In this document: in pieces, positions 8,415 through 17,300 of the stretch
Numbering within the stretch: position 1 is the first letter of the stretch
How the letters are laid out: each line of letters opens with the position of its first letter
Origin: Desulfohalobiaceae bacterium S24
Lineage (GTDB): Bacteria; Desulfobacterota; Desulfovibrionia; Desulfovibrionales; Desulfothermaceae
NCBI GenBank assembly: GCA_011389765.1
Contig: JAABTT010000032.1
Coordinates: 1-36,732 of the forward strand
Reading direction: 5' to 3'
Length of the DNA: 36,732 bases
Made by a program: the position numbers and the translations under genes
Notes under the pieces: model-generated
What the model was told of the DNA's origin: nothing
What the model saw: only the letters and a program-made list of their open reading frames with translations
Databases searched by the model: none

Positions 8415-8678
8415 CTAGAATAGCCCCCACAAGGCTGCCAAGCGCTCGTCATCGGCCTCGATACGGTCGATATCCTCGGGTTTGGGCGGAAGCACCAGGC
8501 AGGCCTCGTTTTCGCCGGGTTCGACGACGCGCACGGTGATCCCCTCGGGGATGGTCGCGCCCTCGGCCGTGAGCGCGGCCGAAGGATCGGCCAGGAGTCT
8601 GGCCTTGTAGTCCTCGTCGGCCCATGCTTTGGAAACGGCCTTGGCCCATGCTTTCTTGTTCTGATCTGTGACCTGCAT
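8415..8678 (-). CDS. NHLP (nitrile-hydratase-like leader) peptide precursor
   Basis: The ATG at 8678 is chosen because AAGGAG lies 6-7 bases upstream; the open frame extends further but without an RBS. The 87-residue product has the nitrile-hydratase-alpha leader pattern: K-A-W-A-D-E-D-Y-K-A-R-L-L-A-D-P near 17-32, A-L-T-A-E-G-A-T-I-P-E-G-I-T-V-R-V-V-E, then L-V-L-P-P-K-P. NHLP leaders direct modification enzymes to a C-terminal core that is cut off, usually after a Gly-Gly site. Here no GG follows, and the tail is short and acidic (D-I-D-R-I-E-A-D-D-E-R-L-A-A-L-W-G-L-F), with no Cys, Ser or Thr to modify. It may be a non-classical or degenerate precursor, or the tail itself may be the product. 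A lone stretch of catalytic nitrile hydratase is excluded by length. Confidence 0.75.
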   Translation of the reverse strand: MQVTDQNKKAWAKAVSKAWADEDYKARLLADPSAALTAEGATIPEGITVRVVEPGENEACLVLPPKPEDIDRIEADDERLAALWGLF

Positions 8679-8738
8679 GACTTTCTCCTTGATTTTACAA
8701 TTGCTTTTGCATTGGGGTTTGTTCACACAACCTGCTAA

Positions 8739-8767
8739 TACATAGTTTTTGAGTCCATTTTCTGCAA
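8739..8767 (-). promoter_or_regulatory. possible sigma-70 promoter of the precursor peptide operon
   Basis: On the minus strand, TTGCAG (8767-8762) is separated by 17 bases from TATGTA (8744-8739), 60 bases upstream of the precursor start. It is a fair match to -35/-10 boxes in an AT-rich stretch, so chance cannot be excluded. Confidence 0.35.
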
Positions 8768-9035
8768 GGAAAGTAAGACCATAACGAAATCAGGGATTCA
8801 ACAGCTCCAAGAGCTATACAGTAAATTTTGAATCGCAAGCATACCTTTAAGGTTAAAAATTGCAAGCCAAACTTCCTATCTCGTACCGGAAAACTGAAAT
8901 TTGAGAATTTTTTTGGTAATATATCGAATGTTTTTCAAGAAGTTTTTATTATTTGCCTTCCCTCTGTTTTAGTGGATCATCAGAAAGGCAAAGCGATACA
9001 TTATTAACATATAGTTATTTGAACGGCATGATAGC
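8768..9035. other. AT-rich intergenic region, no gene seen
   Basis: About 270 AT-rich bases lie between the peptide locus and the hairpin region. I see no convincing frame, RNA gene or long repeat. The AT content differs sharply from the GC-rich M50 gene and suggests a junction between segments of different origin. Confidence 0.5.
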
Positions 9036-9042
9036 CGGAGGC

Positions 9043-9116
9043 CGCGAACGGCCTGCTCACCTGCCGGTGTGTAGCGGCAGCGGAACACTGGTCAGAGTGA
9101 AGCAGGAAGGTTAGGC
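9043..9116. repeat. integron attC-like hairpin at the stop of the 121-residue membrane gene
   Basis: GTTAGGC (9110-9116) fits the attC core GTTRRRY and contains the stop codon of the minus-strand gene. CCTGCTCAC (9052-9060) pairs with GTGAAGCAGG (9097-9106) apart from one extrahelical A, and GCGAAC lies at the far end. The middle holds a further stem, CTGCCG/CGGCAG (9061-9080). The far core box is not a perfect consensus, so this is a resemblance and not a proven attC. Confidence 0.35.
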
Positions 9117-9476
9117 AAAAATTTTTACAGATAAAAATAATAAGCTGATTCCAAATAAAATATTCAAATATATAATTATATTAGATATCGGCAAATTGAA
9201 TTGATCTGGAGTCTTACATAATATTTTGTGGACTATAAAAGGGATCATACCTCCAATTCCAAAAATAATTCCGAATATCAATCCAATAGTAGTGCTCTTT
9301 TCAATTTCAATCAGTCCGTAAAAGAGTAAGAAAATAATTGGAATGTGAAGAAGCAAAAATCCAGTGATCTTAACTGGCAGATTGAGTATTTCCCATTCTT
9401 TTTCGTATGCCGATTCTATTTCGTGTAATAAAAGTAATGTCGCATTTACGATGTATAGGAATGTAAGAGTTTTCAT
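9111..9476 (-). CDS. small integral membrane protein, unknown function
   Basis: This 121-residue protein has four predicted hydrophobic spans (about 1-16, 34-56, 61-82, 98-118). A polar motif H-E-I-E-S-A-Y-E-K-E-W-E follows the first span, and L-L-L-H-I-P opens the second. The conserved-looking H-E-x-x-S-A-Y-x-K-E-W-E motif recalls small uncharacterised bacterial membrane proteins, but I cannot name a tested function. TGAGG precedes the ATG. The gene is far more AT-rich than the signalling genes around it. It stops inside a GTTAGGC core-like heptamer, an arrangement seen in integron gene cassettes. It is probably an acquired gene, transcribed with the 82-residue gene upstream. Confidence 0.6.
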   Translation of the reverse strand: MKTLTFLYIVNATLLLLHEIESAYEKEWEILNLPVKITGFLLLHIPIIFLLFYGLIEIEKSTTIGLIFGIIFGIGGMIPFIVHKILCKTPDQFNLPISNIIIYLNILFGISLLFLSVKIFA

Positions 9477-9579
9477 ATAACCTCATTAGCAGGTTTTGAT
9501 TTATTCTGGTATCTACAATTAATCCGGGCCGTGTAAACTTATGCAGTGGATAATAATACTTTAACAAAAAAATTGGTAT

Positions 9580-9635
9580 AGTGCATCAGCGTCACTGCGC
9601 AGTCTGTCCCTCTGCATGTTGTTGTAGGCTAATTT
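9580..9635. repeat. imperfect hairpin after the 82-residue membrane gene
   Basis: The perfect 10-bp palindrome ACTGCGCAGT (9594-9603) is flanked by CAG/CTG and TGCA/TGCA pairs, giving an interrupted stem just after the gene's stop. Like the 9043-9116 hairpin, it is a GC-rich structure in an AT-rich surround, placed at a gene's 3' end. Confidence 0.4.
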
Positions 9636-9884
9636 TCATTTGATGATGACGAGCGCCAGCCATGGTACAAGATTGAACACAAATATAAAAATTTTATAAA
9701 CACCAATGAGCGAATATAGAACTGTGTTGAATGTATGTCTTGGCATTGGAAACCAGTTGCTGTGCATTCGATAGACGAAATCAATACCGAATCCAAATGC
9801 AACCATTAAGAATGATAGAACCAGCAGCCCTAAGTTCAGAATAGTGCACCACATGAAAAATTTGGTCAACATTGCAATATCCAT
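9636..9884 (-). CDS. small two- to three-span membrane protein, unknown function
   Basis: This 82-residue protein starts at an ATG with AAGGAGA upstream. Hydrophobic spans lie at about 8-33 and 58-80. They are separated by a loop with F-V-Y-R-M-H-S-N-W-F-P-M-P-R-H-T-F-N. The start (M-x-x-x-x-L-T-K-F-F-M-W-C-T-I-L-N-L-G-L-L) looks like a family of small uncharacterised membrane proteins common in marine and environmental Proteobacteria (DUF6868-like, from memory). No catalytic residues are evident. It lies next to the 121-residue membrane gene in the AT-rich cassette-like block, with gene remnants upstream. Confidence 0.6.
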   Translation of the reverse strand: MDIAMLTKFFMWCTILNLGLLVLSFLMVAFGFGIDFVYRMHSNWFPMPRHTFNTVLYSLIGVYKIFIFVFNLVPWLALVIIK

Positions 9885-9901
9885 TACGTTCTCCTTTTTC
9901 T

Positions 9902-10339
9902 TTACATCAAATGCCTGCCCTGAGTGACCGGAAAATTCGTCAGTCTTCTGTCGATAATCCCGATGTCCGTATTGATCCGGAATGCGATCCTCACCCCATA
10001 CTTGGGATAATGCCGCAGGCTTGATACGTATCCCGGTATCCAGCCGGCATGTCCGTACACGGGGCCGAAGGGGCCGCTGGAATAAACCGCCACACCTGCA
10101 CCGTATGTGACGTCGGCCAAATTCGGATCCACTGCCACTGCCCTGAGCAGCTCCGGAAGATAATCGCCGGCCATAGCCTCTCCAGAGAACAAGGCCGCTC
10201 CCCAGTGGGCGAGATCACGGGAGGTGCTGACCAGCCCTCCGCCTGTCCATTCCACTGCCGGGTTCCAGTGCAGGCGGCCAGCTGTGTCAAGGGTTTTAAC
10301 AGGGAATCGGAAAAGATTGTCCGCCTGCAAGATTTCCAA
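9902..10339 (-). pseudogene. beta-lactamase/DD-peptidase-fold C-terminal remnant
   Basis: The frame carries the C-terminal third of a serine beta-lactamase-family (class C/penicillin-binding) protein: E-W-T-G-G-G-L-V-S-T-S-R-D-L-A-H-W-G, T-Y-G-A-G-V-A-V, and V-Y-G-H-A-G-W-I-P-G-Y, where H-A-G is the third active-site motif. The S-x-x-K and Y-x-N motifs are missing. The 5' end of the frame (TTG start) overlaps the end of an unrelated CPBP-protease fragment in another frame, so the apparent start is a deletion junction. It cannot be a working enzyme. Confidence 0.75.
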
Positions 10340-10442
10340 ACAACCGAATCATGATCTCAGAGGCGAAAATATAAAGTCCGAGAATTCCCCAGGCGATGAT
10401 AAAGGTCATGGTAAAAAACGGGATCAGATCACGTTGACGCAT
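10296..10442 (-). pseudogene. N-terminal remnant of a CPBP-type intramembrane protease
   Basis: AAGGAG precedes an ATG at 10442 and a 48-residue frame (starting M-R-Q-R-D-L-I-P-F-F, then T-F-I-I-A-W-G-I-L-G-L-Y-I-F). This is the usual first membrane segment of CPBP-family glutamic proteases (F-x-L-T-F-x-I-A-W-x). The family similarity seems to stop at about L-A-G-G-Q, close to where the beta-lactamase remnant begins. A deletion has joined the two. The catalytic E-E-x-x-x-R motif is absent. Confidence 0.55.
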
Positions 10443-10475
10443 ATCAAAAACTCCTTCCTGTGAACAGTATTGGCA

Positions 10476-10683
10476 TCAGGGATGTTTACCTCTTTGCCAC
10501 AGCGCTATCAGAAACACCGCGAGAAGAATATATGTTCGGAAATGTCCACACCGACTCTTCCGAAAACAGCAAGGGGGTCCAGAACAGGTAGGCCCAACCT
10601 ATATAGACCAGCGGAAAAGTCAGGATCGGATGCGCACGCACCCAGTGATGCGAACCGATGAATTGATCGCGCAAATCAGTCAT
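10476..10683 (-). pseudogene. frameshifted small membrane protein gene
   Basis: The first frame, from ATG 10683, gives M-T-D-L-R-D-Q-F-I-G, then H-P-I-L-T-F-P-L-V-Y-I-G-W-A-Y-L-F-W-T-P-L-L-F, and N-I-Y. At an ATATATT stretch (about 10530) the hydrophobic sequence continues in another frame as I-L-L-A-V-F-L-I-A-L-W-Q-R-G-K-H-P and stops at 10476. Together they make a two-span protein of about 70 residues. The family is not recognised. It precedes the CPBP remnant on the same strand. Confidence 0.5.
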
Positions 10684-10792
10684 TGGGAAAATCGACGTCC
10701 GTTACGTCCGCCACAAAAAACGGAAAATATAGCGCCAGCCCGCCAAAAACAATTATCAACAGAGAAGTTGTCAGCATCATCCAGGTTTTTTT

Positions 10793-10960
10793 ATTTATTA
10801 GGCAACATTTTTTTCTGATTTGGACTTTTGTGCGGGAAATGAAATGCGTTTTCTTTTTGAATTTTCTTGACGTTTTAGAATATCTTCAAAGATTGCATCA
10901 GGATCATTTTTAAATTTGGAGGCATATTTCTTTCTCAAGTCCCTTGTTTCTTTTACAATA
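10793..10960 (-). pseudogene. 5'-truncated small gene, TA-component-like
   Basis: Reading minus from the repeat boundary at about 10960, the frame gives I-V-K-E-T-R-D-L-R-K-K-Y-A-S-K-F, D-P-D-A-I-F-E-D-I-L-K-R-Q and K-R-I-S-F-P-A-Q and stops near 10793 after K-N-V-A. This looks like the short helical proteins (start M-x-P-I-V-x-E-V-R) found in toxin-antitoxin-like pairs. No ATG is available: the repeat at 10958 replaces the expected start. Gene identity is by resemblance only. Confidence 0.45.
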
Positions 10961-11045
10961 GGATGCGATGTTTCGAGAATACTTCAGCTATGGTTGATTA
11001 TTTCTGGCCTCCATTAGTGTACACTGCTAGCCGTAGAGTGCACTC
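10958..11045. repeat. 88-bp dispersed repeat, copy 2
   Basis: This is the second copy of the sequence at 1148-1235, in the same orientation, including the AGTGTACACT palindrome (11016-11025). The AGTGTA/TGCACT arm keeps pairing through one G-U. This copy continues directly into sequence shared with the tail of the other paralogous kinase (CACTCTCC). Confidence 0.85.
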
Positions 11046-11074
11046 TCCTTTTAGCGAACAAACACATGGTCGTG

Positions 11075-13444
11075 TCAGTCCTTTTCATCCAGGACCTTTC
11101 GAACTTTTGCCGCAAGATCCTGTTTCGAGAAGGGCTTCTGGATGAAACTGACCCCTTCATCAAGTACACCATGATGCGCGATCACGTTTGCCGTATAGCC
11201 GGACATAAACAGCCATTTGAGATTCGGATAAAGTGTTAAAAGCTTTCCAGCCAGGTCCCGGCCGTTCATCTCGGGCATGACCACGTCAGTCATCAAGAGG
11301 TTGATCTCCTCACTGTTCTCCCGGGCCACATCCATGGCCTCTCCTGATGTGGCCGCAGTCAATACGGTATAGCCCAACCGTTCCAGCATCATCCGAGTCA
11401 TCTTCAAGATGGTTGTCTCGTCTTCGACCAGCAGAATGGTTTCACTCCCATGGGTTTCTTCAGTATCAGCCCTTTCCGGTCGGGTAGTTTCGTCGACTGT
11501 TCTGTGACGCGGCAGATAGATCTTAAAGGTCGTGCCCTGGTCCGGCTCTGAATAGACATTGACGAAGCCATTGTTCTGTTTGGCAATGCCGTAGACTGTG
11601 GCCAATCCGAGGCCGGTCCCCTTCCCGACCTCCTTGGTGGTAAAAAACGGTTCAAACAGATTTTTCAGGGTCTCTGCATCCATGCCGCAGCCGTTGTCGC
11701 TCACCGCCAGCAGAACGAAGTCACCGGACACAAACCCCTGATGCTCTGAACAATAGGCTTCATCAAAGCTCACCTTGCCTGTTTCTATGGTCAACTTGCC
11801 CACCCCGGCGATGGCGTCCCGGGCGTTGACGCTCAGGTTGGCCAGGATTTGATCGATCTGGGAGGGGTCCATTTTGACAGGCCAAATGTCATGGCCTGGC
11901 TGCCAGGAGAGATCAATATCCTCTCCGATAAGTCGACGAAGCATTTTGAGCATTTCTTCTACTGTTGCGTTAAGATCCAATACCCGAGGTGCGATAGTCT
12001 GCTTCCGAGCGAAGGCTAAGAGTTGGCGAACCACATTGGTCGAACGTATCGCAGCCTTCTGAATTTCCTGAAGATTGTCATGAAGCGGCTGGGTCGAGTC
12101 CGCTTGATCCAAGGCCATCTCTGTATTGCCCATGATCACACCGAGCATGTTGTTGAAATCATGGGCCACACCGCCGGCTAGACGTCCCACGGATTGCATT
12201 TTCTGGGATTGAATGAGTTGGGCCTGGAGTTTTTCATTTTCAGCATCCGCCCGCTTTTGCTCTGTGATGTCCCTGAATTCGACGGTTCTAACCTGTTCCC
12301 CCTTATAAGGCACGTTGCGGGCTTCCAGCCGCATGGGAAATTCTTCTCCGTTTTTGCGCAATCCAAATGCTTCATACGGTTTTTCATAACCCGTCCGGAT
12401 ATTATTCATTACGGTTTCACGGGATCTTTCAGCTATCAGCAGCAGGCCGTTCATTCCTACAAGCTCTGAATATTCGTAGCCGGTCATCTCTGAAAGACCC
12501 TGATTACACTCCAGAATAAACCCCTGGTCATGAATGGCGATTCCCCCGAAAGATGCATTATGAAGTGCTTTAAAACGAACTTCGCTTTCCCGCAACGCCT
12601 CTTCGGCAAGCTTCCGCTCGGTGACATCCCAGACAGTCGAGACCATCAGATCTCTTTCGGGTAGGGGGATGTTCTTGGCTGTTATATAGAAGGGTTTCTT
12701 GCCTGGACGAGAAATCGGAACATCTTCCCAGTGCATTCGCTCAGGGTCATTGCCGGCGCAATCCTCAAGCACCCTTTTCTTGATCTCTTCTCTGAACGTC
12801 GCATCCGTATAGACAACTTCCCAGAAGTCGTTCGGTGCAGCCAACGCCTCCCGAGTGGTTCGGTAGAATGCGGCGAAATTCTCGTTCATGTAGCTGAAAT
12901 GTACTTTTGGCTCGACCGAGTTGACGGCAACTCCCACTGGAAGATTATCCAAGGTGGCTTTGATAAAAGCTTCCCGTTCCTCCAACGCTTCAATAGCCTG
13001 TTTGCGCTCGGTGATGTCAGTCACAACACCCATCGTACCGATATATTGACCGTCCTGCTTGTCAAATCGGGGTCCGGCACCGATCACCACCGGAAATTTA
13101 TGACCATCTTTGTGGCCCAGAATAATTTCATATCGGTCAGTATGTCCCTGGACACGTCTGGCTTCTGCTTCCTCTGCAATGGTCTGCTGTTCTACCGGTA
13201 CCATATCCAGCCAGGATTTCCCTATAATCTCTTCGGGCAGAAGCCCGAGCATTTCTGATAACCGTTGATTGATGAATATAACGGTGCCCCGGGTATCTGT
13301 CAGGACAAGGCCTTCGGTCATGTACGTCATTATTTCTTCTGAAAAGAACCTGGCTTGGTACAGTTTTTTTTCAAGTTGCGAATAGTGTGTTTCCAGTTCC
13401 TGAACCCGTCTTTCCAATTCTTCATATTTGGGTTTTTTTTCCAT
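11075..13444 (-). CDS. hybrid histidine kinase (three PAS, HisKA, HATPase, receiver)
   Basis: This 789-residue protein begins with a coiled coil (1-30). PAS 1 is about 31-148, PAS 2 about 155-280 and PAS 3 about 285-398, each closing with a D-(I/V)-T-E-(R/Q)-K PAC motif. HisKA has G-G-V-A-H-D-F-N-N (H428), and the ATPase has N540, D-N-G-C-G-M and G-K-G-T-G-L-G-L. The receiver has D720 and K770. No membrane segments are seen, so it senses cytoplasmic signals. The C-terminal 377 residues match the kinase at 4346-6349 without gaps, and sequence 3' of the stop is shared too, so the two arose by duplication with exchange of sensor domains. No cognate response regulator is adjacent. Confidence 0.93.
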   Translation of the reverse strand: MEKKPKYEELERRVQELETHYSQLEKKLYQARFFSEEIMTYMTEGLVLTDTRGTVIFINQRLSEMLGLLPEEIIGKSWLDMVPVEQQTIAEEAEARRVQGHTDRYEIILGHKDGHKFPVVIGAGPRFDKQDGQYIGTMGVVTDITERKQAIEALEEREAFIKATLDNLPVGVAVNSVEPKVHFSYMNENFAAFYRTTREALAAPNDFWEVVYTDATFREEIKKRVLEDCAGNDPERMHWEDVPISRPGKKPFYITAKNIPLPERDLMVSTVWDVTERKLAEEALRESEVRFKALHNASFGGIAIHDQGFILECNQGLSEMTGYEYSELVGMNGLLLIAERSRETVMNNIRTGYEKPYEAFGLRKNGEEFPMRLEARNVPYKGEQVRTVEFRDITEQKRADAENEKLQAQLIQSQKMQSVGRLAGGVAHDFNNMLGVIMGNTEMALDQADSTQPLHDNLQEIQKAAIRSTNVVRQLLAFARKQTIAPRVLDLNATVEEMLKMLRRLIGEDIDLSWQPGHDIWPVKMDPSQIDQILANLSVNARDAIAGVGKLTIETGKVSFDEAYCSEHQGFVSGDFVLLAVSDNGCGMDAETLKNLFEPFFTTKEVGKGTGLGLATVYGIAKQNNGFVNVYSEPDQGTTFKIYLPRHRTVDETTRPERADTEETHGSETILLVEDETTILKMTRMMLERLGYTVLTAATSGEAMDVARENSEEINLLMTDVVMPEMNGRDLAGKLLTLYPNLKWLFMSGYTANVIAHHGVLDEGVSFIQKPFSKQDLAAKVRKVLDEKD

Positions 13445-13585
13445 GGATATTTGACCTTATTTTTACTTATGCTATTTGTTTGAGAAATAGCCTTTCGCGG
13501 AAAACGGAGATGATCACCGAAAGCTGCTGCCGCAGAAGCTCTCTATATCAGATAGGCTTTCCAGTGCAATAGAACCAATAAGAAC

Positions 13586-14236
13586 TTATGCATCGATCAG
13601 CTCTTTTTTAAAGACTTGATATCGATTTCTTCCTGTTTGTTTGGCCTTATACATGGCGACATCGGCATTTTTCAAGAGAGCAGTTTCACCTGATCCATCA
13701 TAAGGATAGACGGCTATGCCGATACTCGTTGTCACAATCAGTTGATGGGTATTAATTGGAAAGGGTTTGCGAAAACTCTCAACGATCTTTTGTGCAACCG
13801 GGGTGGCATCTTCTATGCTCCTTAATTCAGGGAGAATCAATACAAACTCATCGCCACCGAAGCGCGCAACGGTATCACTCTTCCTCATTGCTGAACTTAG
13901 ACGCTCTGTCACTGCCTTGAGAAGAAGATCTCCCGTATCATGGCCCAGGGTATCGTTTATGTCCTTAGCGGCCGATTTTTTCAACATTTCTGACGGTTCG
14001 TATCCCAACAGGAATTTTGCGGAAGGGCTGACATAGGTGTAATTCAGATTCATATCCAGAGTGTAAATGACGTCATTAACATTCTCGGCCAGCAGGCGAT
14101 ACTTGTCTTTGTTTTCCTTCAAAGCCGCTTCCGTCTGCTTGCACTCTGCTTCAATTGCCTCCAGTTCCCGGATTCTTTCTTTTAAAGCGCCTAATTCTTT
14201 TGCCTGTTCGTGATGGGTATTTGACTGATCGCTCAT
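13586..14236 (-). CDS. PAS-GGDEF protein with an apparent in-frame internal deletion
   Basis: This 216-residue protein starts with a coiled coil (about 12-45), followed by the first half of a PAS domain (46-86: D-V-I-Y-T-L-D, Y-V-S-P-S-A-K-F-L-L-G-Y). The sequence then jumps at about residue 87-92 into the middle of a GGDEF domain (I-N-D-T-L-G-H-D-T-G-D). The intact I-site R-K-S-D (118-121) and G-G-D-E-F (127-131) follow. The missing piece would hold the rest of the PAS, the linker and the first GGDEF strand with its D-x-D-x-F metal site. It is therefore probably inactive as a diguanylate cyclase but could still bind c-di-GMP. The frame is open and starts near a plausible RBS (AAGGAAGG). It may be coupled to neighbours on the same strand. 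Confidence 0.8.
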   Translation of the reverse strand: MSDQSNTHHEQAKELGALKERIRELEAIEAECKQTEAALKENKDKYRLLAENVNDVIYTLDMNLNYTYVSPSAKFLLGYEPSEMLKKSAAKDINDTLGHDTGDLLLKAVTERLSSAMRKSDTVARFGGDEFVLILPELRSIEDATPVAQKIVESFRKPFPINTHQLIVTTSIGIAVYPYDGSGETALLKNADVAMYKAKQTGRNRYQVFKKELIDA

Positions 14237-14300
14237 GTGCTCCTTCCTTTAAGGGAATTTGAAGAGCCTTGCGACGGGACAGTTATTTCAGGTTTCCGGT

Positions 14301-17300
14301 CTATAGATAACCTTTCGCCAAAATACCCGGGATCTCCTCTGCCGGCAAAGGCCGGCTGAACAAGTAGCCCTGGATTTCGTCGCATCCCTGTTCCTGCAGG
14401 AAGGACAACTGCTCCCCTGTTTCCACACCTTCGGCAATGGTCTTCATATTCAGGCCGTGCGCCATAACAATCATCGTCTTGACGATAGCCTGATCTTTAC
14501 TGTCGGAGGCTACGCCATCTATAAAGGACTTATCGATCTTCAAGAAATCCAGCGGCAGCTGTTTCAAATAGCTCAAGGATGAATATCCCGTGCCGAAATC
14601 ATCAATTGCAACCCCTATCCCTAGCGCTTTGAGTTCAGTCAAGATCGCAATAGCTCTTTCAGTGTCTTTTATAATAGTGCTTTCCGTTATTTCCAATCCC
14701 AGGCAGTTCGGAGAAATCATCATATTTTGCAAGGCGGCCTTTATTATGGTTAACAGGTCCTGTTTCTCAAATTGGTGGCTCGATACATTCAGGGCAACTT
14801 TGCTCCCCTTATAACCGGCCTCCTGCCATGCTTTAATTTGCCTGCACACGGTGCGTATGACAAACTCTCCGATGGGCAGGATGAGACCGCTTGTTTCGGC
14901 CACGGGAATAAACTGCATGGGTGAAATCAAGCCCTTGTCGGGATGATTCCAGCGTATCAGCGCTTCCATCCCCGAAATTTTTCTCGTTGCCGCATCTACC
15001 TTCGGTTGATAGTAGAGTACAAGCTCATTTCGTTCCAGTGCCCTGTGCAGGTCGCTTTCCAGCGTCAAAAGTTCCTGTACAGCGGAGTGCATTGATTTTG
15101 AATAAAAGTAAAAGGTGTTTGTACCTTCGCTTTTTGTATGTCTCATGGCCTTTTCAGCGTTTACCAGAAGCTCGTCAACATCCGCTCCGTCATCAGGATA
15201 CAGGGCAATGCCCATACTGGCCGTTATAAATACCTCGCGACCGTTTAAATCATAGGGTTTGGATATTTCCTTGAGTAATCGTCTGACCGGTCTTGCAGTG
15301 TCTTGGGCCTGATTGAGATCATGGGCCAATACTATAAACTCGTCGCCGCCGGCCCGGGATATAACATTTCCTGTTTCTCCTTCGACTGCTCTGGCAACGA
15401 AGTCATTTTTACGCAAAAAACCGGTAAGCCTGTCAGCAACAGCCTTCAGCAGCAGATCTCCGGTGGCATGTCCAAGCGTATCGTTGATCCGAGTAAAATC
15501 ATCCAACCCGATGTAAATAATGGCAAATATTTTTTTATGACGGGAGGCATAAGCAATTGATTTTTTTATAAGCCCTTCATGAAACGTGCGGTTTGGCAGC
15601 CCGGTCAGTCTGTCATAATAAGCCATCAGGTAAATCTTTTCCGCCGCCTTCCTGATTTCCGTGAGGCTCTCAATGATCATCAGGGCGTAGAGTATGTCAC
15701 CCTCTTTGCCATGGATGGCGGAAGCGGTGATATTAACCCAGACGATTCCGCCGTCCTTTCTGACATACCGATTTTCACTACGAACTACGGGACTGTGGCC
15801 TGCAAACAATTGTCTTGAAAGTTCTCTGCTTTTTTCTTTGTCTTCCTCATGGGTTATGTCAGCAATGCGTTTACCGACAAGTTCCAGTTGGGTATAACCC
15901 AGTAAATCACACAACATCTTATTCGCGGTAATAATTATGTCCTCCGGGTTTACCAAACCCATCCCGAAAGGGCCTTCTTCAAAGATTCTCCTGAATCGCT
16001 GTTCGCTTACCCGCAATTCCTCCTCGGAATTCCTGCGCTGCGTGATATCAATGCAAGACGCTATAGTGCGATCGGTTCCGGGAATCATGTCCGCGGCCAG
16101 CAAAAGATTTCGCGTTTCACCATGGCGGGTAATGAAGCGGAACTCATACTGGCGTGCTGCAGCGTCCGGATTCCGGCGCCGCAGATAATGGTTTTCCTTC
16201 ATCCAAACCACATCAGCATGGTGAATAAATTCGGTCCAGGATTTTTTCCCTTCAACCTCCTGCCTTGAATATCCGGAAAGTTCTTCGAAATAAGAGTTGA
16301 CATGGAAAATGATAGTGTCCTCTTCAATAATGAACATGGCTGTGCCAGAGGTCTCGAATATGGCGCGGTAGTAGTTCTCAGACTGGCGCAGGGCTTCTTC
16401 GGCCCTCTTGCGCTCCACTATCTCGCCAATTAAATGAGCTGCGGAACGAATCCTTCGTTTGGCCAGTTCAATGATAAAAGGAGGACGGCTTTCATAGGCA
16501 TTTGAACACTCGACTAAGTCTTTGACATCTACACCGTATTTTTTAGCCAGCTCAGACAATCTGTGAACCTCAGTTGGCGGGTTGCCGTATCCGACATTAA
16601 TTGTGCCGATTTTCTCACCGCTGGCAAATATAGGCACGGCATAAAGCCGGACCCCCCCTTCACACGCAACATCCACCGGATTTCCTGTCTCCATGGCCTG
16701 TTTTGCGGTTTTCCAGCATGATTCATGGCAAAGCCATTTCCCGCAACTCAGGGCCTGTGAACTGTCATCTGTCTTACACAAACTATATGAAGCCTGATCC
16801 ATGAGCCTGCACCAGGTAGAAGAAAATATGCCCAGGGCATAATCGCCGTTTCTTTCATAAACCGCAACCGATGTGCCGAGTAACTCCAAGAAATCACATA
16901 CAATATTTCTAAGCGTTTGATCTCCTACCGCATCAAGTATCTCGCGGCTGGTATTGAGTTTTGTCAAATCCCCGTAAGGCGGGACATAAGGTTCCTTTGA
17001 GGCGTAGTCTTCAGCCAAAGGGGTTTCCTGTTGACTGGAAAGCATCCATTCGATTTTTTGTAAGTCTTCTTCGGCCTGTTTGCGCTCGGTGACATCGCGA
17101 ATATTGCATTGAACCAACCTTGTCTTATCGACCATATAAATATCGCTATAAATAACTTGCCCCGTCTTTGTTTGTACCGGCGCATCTTTGTAATGAAGAA
17201 TGCCGTCCTTTTCCAGTGTCTGCAATATTTCCTGAATAACTCCAATATCATCGGGAAAACCTATATGTATTAAACCTTTGTCGATAAGCTCATCATGGAA

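Noticed and set aside
9902..10339. Functional beta-lactamase
   Set aside because: The S-x-x-K and Y-x-N motifs are missing and the start is a deletion junction.
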